Below the pieces are notes generated by a model, which saw nothing but the letters and a program-made list of their open reading frames with translations, ran no database searches and was not told where the DNA came from. Of a DNA stretch of 64,000 nt, positions 55,556-63,573 are shown piece by piece. Both the position numbers and the translations under genes were made by a program. The stretch is from Opitutaceae bacterium (GTDB taxonomy: Bacteria > Verrucomicrobiota > Verrucomicrobiia > Opitutales > Opitutaceae), in NCBI GenBank assembly GCA_027490995.1, contig JAIXWY010000011.1:372001-436000 (forward strand), in the 5' to 3' direction. The number at the start of each line of letters is the position of its first letter. Within the stretch, counting starts at the first letter, position 1.

Positions 55556-56699
55556 TTACTCCTCGATTTGGATGTCCTTATTGCGGTGACGCGGACATCC
55601 GGCGCGCAGCCAGCCGGTGATGAAGCGGTCGAGATCGCCGTCGAGCACCCCTTGCGTGTCGCTGGTGCTCACGCCGGTGCGCAAGTCCTTCACCATCTGG
55701 TACGGTTGGAGAACATAGCTGCGAATCTGGCTCCCCCACCCGATCTCGCCCTTCTCGCCGTAAAAGCGCTCCATCTCGCTGCGCTGCTCGTCGAGGCGCT
55801 TCTCATAAAGACGCGCCTTCAGGATGCTCATCGCCGAAGCCTTATTCTTGAGCTGGGAACGCTCGTTTTGACACACCACGACCAACCCCGTGGGTAAGTG
55901 GGTGATGCGGACCGCGGAATCGGTGGTGTTAACGCCTTGGCCGCCCTTGCCGGAGGAGCGATAGACGTCGATACGGAGCTCGTCCTCGGGCACATCCACC
56001 TTGATGTCGTCAGAGATCTCCGCGACCACATCGACTGCGCAGAAGGAAGTATGCCGCCGCTGGTTGGCATCGAAGGGACTAATGCGGACGAGCCGGTGCA
56101 CTCCGCGCTCGGCCTTGACATACCCGTAAGCATTTTCGCCCCGGATGAGCAGGGTCGCCCGCGAGATTCCGGCTTGGTCGCCGGCCTGCACGTCCTGTAC
56201 CTCGACCGTGAACCCGCGCCGATCAGCCCATCGGGTGTACATGCGGAAGAGGATATCTGCCCAATCGTTCGACTCGGTGCCGCCGGCGCCCGATTGGATG
56301 GAAAGAATCGCGTTGTTGCGATCGAACTGCCCGGTGAGGAACGACGCGATCTCCAGTTGGTCGAGCTCCGTCACCATGGTGGAGACCTGCTGATCCAACT
56401 CGCGCGCATAGGCGTCCTTCTCGGCCTCGGACGCCGCGTCGAGCAACTCCAGCATGACGTCGATATCCGCCAGCTTGCGCTGGAAGTCGACGACGGGGAG
56501 CACCGCACGCTTCAAGCCATTGAGCTTGGCGATGTGCTTCTGCGCGCGGTCGTTGCTATCCCAGAATCCCGGCGCGGCCATCTGGCCTTCCATCGCCTCG
56601 ATTTCCCGCTGCTTTTGTTCGCAGTCAAAGAAACCTCCATAGGTGACCGGCACGCTTCTTGATATTCTCGATGTGGGAAAAGGTCTCGGGAGCGAGCAT
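55556..56699 (-). CDS. prfB: Peptide chain release factor 2 with programmed +1 frameshift
   Basis: The first 24 codons ([20 protein letters not shown], then WRFL) run from 56699 to an in-frame TGA at 56627-56625. The remaining 356 codons continue in the +1 frame from GAC (56626-56624) to 55556, giving 380 residues. The shift site is GGAGG-TTT-CTT-TGA-C, with the SD-like GGAGG three bases from CTT exactly as in classical prfB autoregulation. The product has the stop-recognition [13 protein letters not shown] and the catalytic GGQ in [19 protein letters not shown]. It releases peptides at UGA and UAA. Confidence 0.96.
56625..56640 (-). promoter_or_regulatory. prfB frameshift signal
   Basis: On the minus strand GGAGGTTTCTTTGAC places an internal Shine-Dalgarno-like GGAGG three bases before the CTT slippery codon and the TGA stop. 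Low RF2 favours the slip, giving autoregulation, as established for RF2 in many bacteria. Confidence 0.95.
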
Positions 56700-56764
56700 G
56701 GGAAGCCCTCCATCAGCGCAACGGGGCACGCAGGGCGCAAGGGCAAATGCGGCGGCCCGCCACC

Positions 56765-56800
56765 GCCGACGCACCCGTCGGCAGACGGCGAGCGTCGCCG
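56765..56800 (-). terminator. Tandem hairpins after the hydroxyacid dehydrogenase operon
   Basis: GCCGACG/CGTCGGC (56765-56771 and 56776-56782) and CGGCGA/TCGCCG (56786-56791 and 56795-56800) lie between the prfB start and the upstream operon's final stop at 56852. They probably end the isomerase-enolase-dehydrogenase transcript. Confidence 0.5.
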
Positions 56801-56851
56801 ACGGCATGTGCTGGGCACTCCGGGCGAGCACGCCGGCCTCGGCGCAGCGCG

Positions 56852-57862
56852 CTAGGCCCCCATCAACTGCGACGCGGACAGCTCGTTCAGGAGCGGTTCG
56901 CCTCGCTCATAGCGGCCAAGATTCAGCGCAAAGATGTCCCAGAGCCGGCTACGGAAGTTCGGGCTCAGGCTGGAACCGGAGATGTGTGGCGTGAAGAGGA
57001 CATTCGGCAATCCCCAGAGGGGATGCTCCGGCGGCATGGGATAGTGGTAATGCGTATCGAGCGCGGCGCCGGCGATCCATCCCTCGCGCAGGGCCCGCAC
57101 GAGCGGCTCCTCGCGAATGATCGCGCCCCGCGCCGGATTCAGGATGAAGGCGTGCGGCGAGAGGCAACGCAACGCCTCCTCTCCGATCAGTCCCTCCGTC
57201 GCGGAAGTCAGAGGCATCGCGACAACCAAAAAATCCAGCCCGGCGAGGAACGCTTTCTCCTCCCCGGATCGGAAGACGCGGTGCGGGAGGGTGCCATCGG
57301 GATCCCCGGTGCCGGGCACTTGGTAGACGAGGCCGGTCGGCCGCACGCCCTCGCGCGTGAGCACATGCACGCGGAGTCCGAGTTGACGCGCCAGACGAGC
57401 CGTCTCGCGGCCAATGCCGCCATAGCCCCATAGCCCGACGGTGAGGCCACGAATCTCACGCTGGAAGGTCGCGCCGCGATCCCACACACGCGCGTCCTGG
57501 TTCCGAATCAGCTGCCGGAGATTCCGCGCGAGATTGATCATCATCGCGATATTCCACTCCGCAATCGGAACGTCGAAGCAACCCCGGCTGTTGGTCGCCC
57601 GAATACCGCGCGTCGGCAGGTGGTGACGAAAGAGCTGCGAGTAGCCAGTCGATGCGATCTGAATCCAGCGCAGCGCGGGCATGTCCTGCAGGTTGGTGGG
57701 CGGAAACGTGCAGAAGAGAACCTCAGCGTCGCGGATGCGCTCCACCGGCAACGTGCGTTCCATCTCCGCCGGCGGAATCAGGGCATCGAACTCATTGCCC
57801 CCGCCCTCCTGCAGGCGTGCGAGCACTTCCGACTCAATCGGGACATCGATCAAGATTTTCAT
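56852..57862 (-). CDS. D-2-hydroxyacid dehydrogenase
   Basis: A 336-residue NAD-dependent dehydrogenase of the D-isomer family. The NAD motif is GLWGYGGIGRETARLARQLG (about 145-164). LNPARGAIIREEPLV carries the Arg region, and PHIS follows PEHPLWGLPNVLFT, giving the catalytic His. It follows the enolase-superfamily gene after 9 bases as the last gene of a three-gene operon, consistent with processing a sugar-acid-derived keto or hydroxy acid. Confidence 0.87.
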   Translation of the reverse strand: MKILIDVPIESEVLARLQEGGGNEFDALIPPAEMERTLPVERIRDAEVLFCTFPPTNLQDMPALRWIQIASTGYSQLFRHHLPTRGIRATNSRGCFDVPIAEWNIAMMINLARNLRQLIRNQDARVWDRGATFQREIRGLTVGLWGYGGIGRETARLARQLGLRVHVLTREGVRPTGLVYQVPGTGDPDGTLPHRVFRSGEEKAFLAGLDFLVVAMPLTSATEGLIGEEALRCLSPHAFILNPARGAIIREEPLVRALREGWIAGAALDTHYHYPMPPEHPLWGLPNVLFTPHISGSSLSPNFRSRLWDIFALNLGRYERGEPLLNELSASQLMGA

Positions 57863-57871
57863 CGTCGGCCC

Positions 57872-59086
57872 TCAGTCGCGCAGGATCTTGCCGGGAACGC
57901 TATTGAACTCGCCGCTGCCGGGCTTGAACGGGTAGCGACGCCGCGTCTCCTCCGACAACACGACGCCGAGGCCAGGGCGATCCGGAGGCAGCACGTAACC
58001 ATCCTGAATCACCAAACCACCATCGATCAGTTCGGAGTGAAGCCCCGCGTAGTCGGGAGCGATCTCCAGGATGCAGGTATTCGGAGCCGCAAAACCGGCG
58101 TGCACGTTCTGCATCAGCGATGCGCCCGCTCCCCACGCGTGCGTGGCGATCTTGCGGCCGCGTTCCTCGAGCAAACGCGCCACGGCCATGAACTCGCCGA
58201 GACCTCCAGTGAACGAGGCGTCGGGTTGCCCGATGTCGAAGCTATCCTGCTTCGTGAAGACTTTCCACTCGTAGGTCGCCGTAAGGCACTCACCGCCGGC
58301 AATCGGCACGGTCGTCGCCTTGCACAGTTCCGCATATCCCCAGGGATCGGTGTAGTGCAGCGGCTCCTCGAGGAAGAAGAGGTCAAAGGGTTCCAAGGCG
58401 CGCGCCACGGCGGTCGCCACCTCAAGATCCCAGGTGCGATGTGGGCTATTGCCCATGTGTCCGTCGAACATGATCCACGCGTCCTTGCCCGCGTGCGCGC
58501 GCATGAATGCAGCCTTGTCGGCCTCAAAGTCGGCCGCCTCCCTCGCGTCTAACGGAGAGTAGAAGCCCTGGTCCGGCGAGAAGCTTCCCGAGCCGACCTT
58601 GATTCCGCGGAAGCCGAGCGAAAAATAGTGGTCCATCTTCCGGGCCAAACGCTCCTTGGGGTAATTGCTCGGACCACCCGTCGCGTAGCACGGCAGGCGG
58701 GAGAACTTCGCGCCGCCGAGCAGCGCGTGCACGGGCTTGTCTTCCAACTTGCCCTTGAGGTCGTACAACGCCGCCTCAATTCCGTTGAGCACGATCGTGC
58801 CCAGCCCGACGCGACACCAGAAATTCCCGCACTGGTACATGCGACGCCAGAGTTCCGGGATGTCATCCACGTTCTGCCCAACCAAGATCGGCTTGAAGAA
58901 ATCGACGATGGCGGGAACAGCCTCGGGACAAAAGTAGCCCGCATAGGTCTCTCCCAGTCCGGTATGCGGACCATCGGTGAGAATCTCGATGAACGCAGCG
59001 CTGCGCAGCTTGCGCGCCTCGCGGAGGAATGGATCGTTGGTGCACGGTCCGGTGAGGAGGATCGTGCGGACATCGGTGATGGTCAT
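57872..59086 (-). CDS. Mandelate racemase/enolase-superfamily sugar-acid dehydratase
   Basis: A 404-residue enolase-superfamily protein. The capping domain opens with MTITDVRTILLTGPC. The barrel carries GFRGIKVGSG (basic residue), the metal ligands DGHMGN (Asp), FFLEEPLHYTDP (Glu) and AGGECL (Glu), and a later His region near HAWGAGASLM. Dehydration of an aldonic or uronic acid is the usual chemistry. The ATG at 59086 overlaps the isomerase stop by four bases, so it replaces longer in-frame starts. Substrate not assignable. Confidence 0.87.
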   Translation of the reverse strand: MTITDVRTILLTGPCTNDPFLREARKLRSAAFIEILTDGPHTGLGETYAGYFCPEAVPAIVDFFKPILVGQNVDDIPELWRRMYQCGNFWCRVGLGTIVLNGIEAALYDLKGKLEDKPVHALLGGAKFSRLPCYATGGPSNYPKERLARKMDHYFSLGFRGIKVGSGSFSPDQGFYSPLDAREAADFEADKAAFMRAHAGKDAWIMFDGHMGNSPHRTWDLEVATAVARALEPFDLFFLEEPLHYTDPWGYAELCKATTVPIAGGECLTATYEWKVFTKQDSFDIGQPDASFTGGLGEFMAVARLLEERGRKIATHAWGAGASLMQNVHAGFAAPNTCILEIAPDYAGLHSELIDGGLVIQDGYVLPPDRPGLGVVLSEETRRRYPFKPGSGEFNSVPGKILRD

Positions 59087-59982
59087 AGAGGAGAGGACGT
59101 TGGAGAGGGATCGCGCCACAGCGTGCGCAGGTCTCGCTGCACGGCGCAGGCGTCGGCCCAGGTGTCGCCGAAGCAACTCAGGCCGTACGACGGAGCGGCG
59201 TGCCCAAGCTCCGGCACCGCAAGCACGGGCTCGCGACCCGGCAGGCTGCGCAGGTGCGCGAGCAGCGCCTTGGCGTAGACCAGCCACTCGCGGTATTCCG
59301 GGGTGCGTCGGCCGCGCGAATCGAGCACAGGAATCTGACAGTGGTGACCGTTGAACGGACGGAGGTGAAACTGTGACGCCGCGTCCAGGAGCTCGCGAGG
59401 CTCGCGCAAACGCTCCCAGAACGTTCCCGGCGCCAGGTGGCGAACGACCGCGAAGTGCGAATGATCCAGACAGAGCGGCAGAACAGCGCCGGTGCGGGCG
59501 CGGAAGCCCCGCTCCAAGGCGAGCGTGGCCTCAGGGGTCTCCGTGAACGTGTCGCGGTGTGTCTCGATGGCGAACGGTAGTCCGACGTCCCTCGACACCG
59601 CCGAGAGCTGCTCGGCGAGACCCACCATGTCCGCCAACGGCGAGTCATAATCACCAAGTTGAACGTCGATCGCGACCGCGCCTAGGTCCTTCGCGGCGCG
59701 AAACGGCGCCATGATGTCCATGCCAGGACTTAGGCTGGTGACCGCGAGGTAACGGAGGTTGCCGCGACGGGCTAACTCGGGCCTCGGCGGCGAGAATACG
59801 CCGTCGAACCCGGCCGCGCGGATCGCCTGAAACTTGCGCTCCCAGCTCCACTCCCGCTTTGCGGTCGGATACTGACGCAGCGACCAGAGCGTGGCGAACA
59901 GCCACAGGGAACGCGGCGTGGGCGACGGGGCGCTCGCCGCGACCGCGGAGTGGCGTGGGGAAGTGCGGCGGCGCGGAGGCAC
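59083..59982 (-). CDS. Sugar phosphate isomerase/epimerase-like TIM-barrel protein
   Basis: A 299-residue xylose-isomerase-like TIM barrel. WERKFQAIRAAGFDGVFSP is the first strand-helix unit, VAIDVQLGDYD a middle strand, LPFAIETHRDTFTETPEATL carries the metal Glu and His, and CLDHSHF the metal Asp. First gene of the operon with the enolase-superfamily and D-hydroxyacid dehydrogenase genes. The start is GTG at 59982 and is uncertain because the conserved fold begins near residue 25. Confidence 0.8.
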   Translation of the reverse strand: MPPRRRTSPRHSAVAASAPSPTPRSLWLFATLWSLRQYPTAKREWSWERKFQAIRAAGFDGVFSPPRPELARRGNLRYLAVTSLSPGMDIMAPFRAAKDLGAVAIDVQLGDYDSPLADMVGLAEQLSAVSRDVGLPFAIETHRDTFTETPEATLALERGFRARTGAVLPLCLDHSHFAVVRHLAPGTFWERLREPRELLDAASQFHLRPFNGHHCQIPVLDSRGRRTPEYREWLVYAKALLAHLRSLPGREPVLAVPELGHAAPSYGLSCFGDTWADACAVQRDLRTLWRDPSPTSSPL

Positions 59983-60012
59983 GGGGAAGCAATGAGGGGA
60001 ACCCGAAAATGG

Positions 60013-60042
60013 AACGGCCGGAGACTCGCGTCTCCGGCCGTT
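60013..60042 (-). terminator. Strong hairpin terminator after the TonB-dependent receptor
   Basis: AACGGCCGGAGAC (60013-60025), loop TCGC, and GTCTCCGGCCGTT (60030-60042) form a perfect 13-bp stem. On the minus strand it is followed by CCATTTTC. It lies 67 bases past the receptor stop at 60109 and separates receptor from the isomerase operon. Confidence 0.75.
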
Positions 60043-60108
60043 GCTTACATCAAGCGCAAACGATCAGGGCGGTGGATCATTGCTGAGCCAGTGAGCCCTG
60101 AGGACACG

Positions 60109-62298
60109 TTAGAACTTGTAAACCGCGCTGAACTGGAACGTCCGCGGCGCGGCCGCGTCGACATAGATCGGCGTCTGCGCGCCCAGCGCGAACGTCTTGT
60201 CGAGAAGGTTCTCGATGTTCAACCGCACCGTCCAGTGCTTGTTGATCTTGTAGGCCGCGAAGGCGGTCATGTTCCAGACGGACTCCAGCGTGATCGGAGC
60301 CGGGGTCACGCCCGTCGGGAAGGTGTAGCCGCCAAGGCTGGTGAAGATATTGCCACCCGTCTTGGAGCCGCCACCGCCGAAGCTGAAGTTCTTCAGGCTG
60401 CCCTGGCTGAACTCATAGCGCGTGAAGAACGAGTACATGCTGTCGTACGTGTTGTTCACGGTCGCACCGTTCTGATCCTTGACGGAACCATCGAAGGCCG
60501 TGACGAGGATCTGCCACTCCGGAATCGGCGAGTAAGCGATCGTCGCGTCCCAGCCCTTCTGGATCTGGAGGCCGCTCGCAATGAAGAACGGCTGGCTGGT
60601 GATCGGGCTCAGACCGCCCTGCAGCACGGCAACGTTGGTGAGCTCCATCTCGAAGTTCGCCAGCGTGGCCGAGAGACGACCGTCGAACAGCGACGTCTTG
60701 ATGCCGTACTCCTTGCCCGAACCGACCTGCGCCGGCAGCAGAACGCCGTTGATGTCACGGGTGTTGCTGTTGCCCTGCGGGGCGAACGTCGTCGAGTCGA
60801 GCGCGTACAAGGCGACCTCCTTCGTGACATTCACCACCACGCCGATACGGCGGAGGTTCTCATCAAAGTTCACGATGCGGGTACCGCCAGCAGTCGTGCG
60901 GGCCGTCACGGCCGGAACGTCATTGATCTGGAGCCCAGCAGCGCTCACGCCGCCGACGACGATGAGACGATCCTTCACCAGATCGGCCTGGTGCTGGTAG
61001 TAATAGGTCGAGCGACGATTGTTCGTCCAGCTGCCAACCGCGGAGGGGGAGCCGTAGGAGTCATACGTCGGGACGACGACCCGATCCATCTGTGGGTTAC
61101 CAATCGGGAAGCCCTGGACACCAAACGCGGCGCTGTTCGTGAACGCGGCGCGATTCACTTCGTCGGTCAGGGTGAAACCAGCAGCGCTCTGATTGGCGAT
61201 GGGGCCGATGTTGTAGTTACCCAGCACGTCACCATTGACCACCCAGTTCTCCTGACGCTGATAATTGCGACGGGCGAACAGATTGAAGAGCCCGGTCTGC
61301 AGATTCAGATTGTTCGGCAGCACGTTCGTGCCGTGGCGAACGTAGCGCAGGTGCGAAGCCGAGAACTTCGCTTCCCAACCGTCGCCGAAGCGATGGAGCA
61401 GCGCGAGACGTTGACGCTCCTGCTTGTGGTTCTCCATCACGCCCTTGGGATAGTAGGCCTCGTCGCGACCTGCGCCGACGTAGAGCTTGCCGTCCGGCAT
61501 GACAAAGTTCTGGCCACCCGCGATGCTGGTGACGTCGACGTAGTCGATCGCCGCACGCACCGTGGTGTTCTTCAGATCAATCTGAATCGTGGGGTGAACC
61601 GCGAAGCGCTGATCCTCGACATTCTTGAAGTAGGCATCGCCGTCCTGGTAGGCAGCCGCGAGGCGGTAGGAAACCTTAGCGTCACCCAAATTGCCGACCG
61701 GACCGGTCGAATCGAACTCCGTACGATGTTGGCCCCAATCCTTGATGGAGAAGCTGACCTTGTTCATCGAATACGGCAGGGGCTTCTTGGTCGACTTAAG
61801 GACCACGCCCGCCACGCCCGCGTTCGCGTAGAGCACGCCCGCTGGGCCGCGAATGACCTCGTAGGAGTCGATGTTGACGTTGTCGCTGTACGGCACGTTC
61901 TCGATCGCGTCGTCCATGTAAGGATTCAGCGTGCGCGCACCGCGCAGACGGATGGACTCACCGCGGTAGAACTGCGATGCACCGGCGAACTGCAGCACAT
62001 CGGAGGTCCTCGTGGCGCCGATGTCGTCGATCAAGTCGCGCGTCACGACCGTGACGGACTGCGGGATCTTGATCAGCTCTTGGTTCGTCTTGAAGCCCGT
62101 GGCGGCATTCGTCGCCACGTAGCCCTTGCCCTGGGTGGTTGAAACTTCGAACTTCGAAAGCGCGACGACCTCCTCCTTGGGAGCGGAGGCGGTTGCGGGG
62201 GTGTTCTGCGCGTTCGCCGATACAGAAACCGCGGCTAGCACGGTGACGACTTGACAGGCGCGGCGCACAAGAGCGCTGCGGCGGGGGATTTGGTTCAT
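60109..62298 (-). CDS. TonB-dependent outer-membrane receptor
   Basis: A 729-residue receptor. Signal peptide is residues 1-30 (VVTVLAAVSVSANAQ). A short mature N-terminus carries VVALSKFEVSTTQGKGYVATN. The plug domain includes IPQSVTVVTRDLIDDIG, LRGARTLNPYMDDAIENVPY, and YEVIRGPAGVLYANAGVAGVV. The rest is a beta-barrel ending FQFSAVYKF with the terminal Phe. The substrate is unknown; siderophore-type plugs look similar, but in this family many serve carbohydrates. It diverges from a Gfo/Idh/MocA gene and could be energised by the ExbBD-TonB system at 1533-3616. Confidence 0.92.
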   Translation of the reverse strand: MNQIPRRSALVRRACQVVTVLAAVSVSANAQNTPATASAPKEEVVALSKFEVSTTQGKGYVATNAATGFKTNQELIKIPQSVTVVTRDLIDDIGATRTSDVLQFAGASQFYRGESIRLRGARTLNPYMDDAIENVPYSDNVNIDSYEVIRGPAGVLYANAGVAGVVLKSTKKPLPYSMNKVSFSIKDWGQHRTEFDSTGPVGNLGDAKVSYRLAAAYQDGDAYFKNVEDQRFAVHPTIQIDLKNTTVRAAIDYVDVTSIAGGQNFVMPDGKLYVGAGRDEAYYPKGVMENHKQERQRLALLHRFGDGWEAKFSASHLRYVRHGTNVLPNNLNLQTGLFNLFARRNYQRQENWVVNGDVLGNYNIGPIANQSAAGFTLTDEVNRAAFTNSAAFGVQGFPIGNPQMDRVVVPTYDSYGSPSAVGSWTNNRRSTYYYQHQADLVKDRLIVVGGVSAAGLQINDVPAVTARTTAGGTRIVNFDENLRRIGVVVNVTKEVALYALDSTTFAPQGNSNTRDINGVLLPAQVGSGKEYGIKTSLFDGRLSATLANFEMELTNVAVLQGGLSPITSQPFFIASGLQIQKGWDATIAYSPIPEWQILVTAFDGSVKDQNGATVNNTYDSMYSFFTRYEFSQGSLKNFSFGGGGSKTGGNIFTSLGGYTFPTGVTPAPITLESVWNMTAFAAYKINKHWTVRLNIENLLDKTFALGAQTPIYVDAAAPRTFQFSAVYKF

Positions 62299-62553
62299 AG
62301 GTTTGCTGCGCCATGACGGGTATCAGAGGACGCGTGTATACCGATTCACTCTCGTCGCCGGAGAGTCAAATCGAAACCGCTCGGGTAACGACCGCTTTGC
62401 CGATCGTTTCTAAAATGGTCCGGAGGCTTGTCGAAAAGCGGTCTCCGTCCTGCATGAAACCGGAAAATGCGCTTGTATACAAAAGAACGTGTAGCACCCT
62501 TTGGGCTGTTCGTTCGTCTTGAACATTGATGTCACTTTTCTACTCCTGAGCTC
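62299..62553. other. Divergent regulatory region with two GTATAC sites
   Basis: 255 bases between divergent genes, AT-richer than its surroundings. TGTATAC occurs at 62335-62341 and the perfect palindrome TTGTATACAA at 62473-62482. The latter looks like FadR-subfamily GntR operators. No gene is supported here. Confidence 0.55.
62473..62482. promoter_or_regulatory. Candidate GntR-type operator
   Basis: TTGTATACAA is a perfect 10-base palindrome about 72 bases upstream of the dehydrogenase ATG at 62554, within the receptor/dehydrogenase divergent spacer. No GntR regulator gene is in the window. Confidence 0.4.
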
Positions 62554-63564
62554 ATGATCTCCGTCCTTGTCGTCGGCTGCGGCAGCATCGGTGAACGCCA
62601 CCTCCGTTGCTTCCAAAAAACGGGTCGCGCGCACGTGACCGCCTGCGATACCAGCGAGCCCCTGCTCGCCACTCTGGCGCAGACCTACGGAGTCCGAACC
62701 GCCACGAACTGGTCGGAGGAACTGGCTTCCGGACGCCATCAGGTGGTTGTGATTTGCACCCCGGCTCATCTCCACGTGCCGATGGCACGCCAGGCTTTGG
62801 AAGCAGGATGCCACGCCCTGATCGAAAAGCCGCTTTCGCAGTCGTTGAGCGGCGTAGCTGAGTTGCGCCAGACACGCGACGCAAAGGGGCTGCGCGTCGC
62901 GGTCGCCTACGTCCTCCACTCCTACGATCTCTACTCGGAGGTTCGTGATTTCATCCGGGGCGGCGGCATCGGTGCGGTCAAGCAGGTGGTCCACAGCAGC
63001 GGCCAGAACTTTCCGACCTGCCGCCCCGCTCACACCGTCCCGTACTACAAGACCTACTACAAGGACCGGGCTACCGGCGGCGGGGCGATTCAGGATGGCC
63101 TGACCCACGTCGCCAACTGGATCGAGAGCGTGATCGGTCCGACCGACTCGCTCTTCTGCGACTGCGCCCACCAAGTTCTCGCCCACGTCACGGTTGAAGA
63201 CACCGTGAACCTTTGCGCGCGCCACGGCGACGTCTTGGTGAACTACACGATGAACCAGTTTCAGGCTCCCAACGAGTCGTTCACGCAGTTCAACGCCGAG
63301 GCGGGCAGCGTTCGCATGGAAGTCCACCTGCGTCGCTGGGGAGTGCAGCGCCTCGGGGAGACCTCTTGGACGTGGAAGGAGATGCCCCCGGCGGAGCGGG
63401 ACACCTTTTTCATCGTCCAAGCCAATCGCTTCCTCGATCTCGTTGAGGGTCGCCCCGCTCCCCTCTGTTCACTCGAAGCCGCCGAGCAGACGCTCCGCTT
63501 TAACCTCGCCGCCCTCGCTTCGGCGGATCGCGGTGTTCGCGTCCACTGCGCCGACGTCACTTAG
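62554..63564 (+). CDS. Gfo/Idh/MocA-family oxidoreductase
   Basis: A 336-residue cytoplasmic dehydrogenase. ISVLVVGCGSIGERHLRCF is the Rossmann motif at the extreme N-terminus, LIEKPLSQSLSG carries the EKP motif, and GGAIQDGLTHVANWIE the active-site His region. Divergent from the TonB-dependent receptor and followed after 9 bases by another gene, so it may start a catabolic operon that continues off the window. Confidence 0.88.
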   Translation: MISVLVVGCGSIGERHLRCFQKTGRAHVTACDTSEPLLATLAQTYGVRTATNWSEELASGRHQVVVICTPAHLHVPMARQALEAGCHALIEKPLSQSLSGVAELRQTRDAKGLRVAVAYVLHSYDLYSEVRDFIRGGGIGAVKQVVHSSGQNFPTCRPAHTVPYYKTYYKDRATGGGAIQDGLTHVANWIESVIGPTDSLFCDCAHQVLAHVTVEDTVNLCARHGDVLVNYTMNQFQAPNESFTQFNAEAGSVRMEVHLRRWGVQRLGETSWTWKEMPPAERDTFFIVQANRFLDLVEGRPAPLCSLEAAEQTLRFNLAALASADRGVRVHCADVT

Positions 63565-63573
63565 TCAACTCCC

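Noticed and set aside
56699..56818. Upstream in-frame extension of the prfB +1 frame as the true N-terminus
   Set aside because: The zero-frame leader starting at 56699 and the shift signal match the known RF2 arrangement; the extension is Arg/Pro-rich and lies over hairpins.
59950..62142. A 730-codon plus-strand open frame
   Set aside because: It is the antisense of the TonB-dependent receptor, whose signal peptide, plug and barrel end are clear; the antisense product is charge-biased and without motifs.
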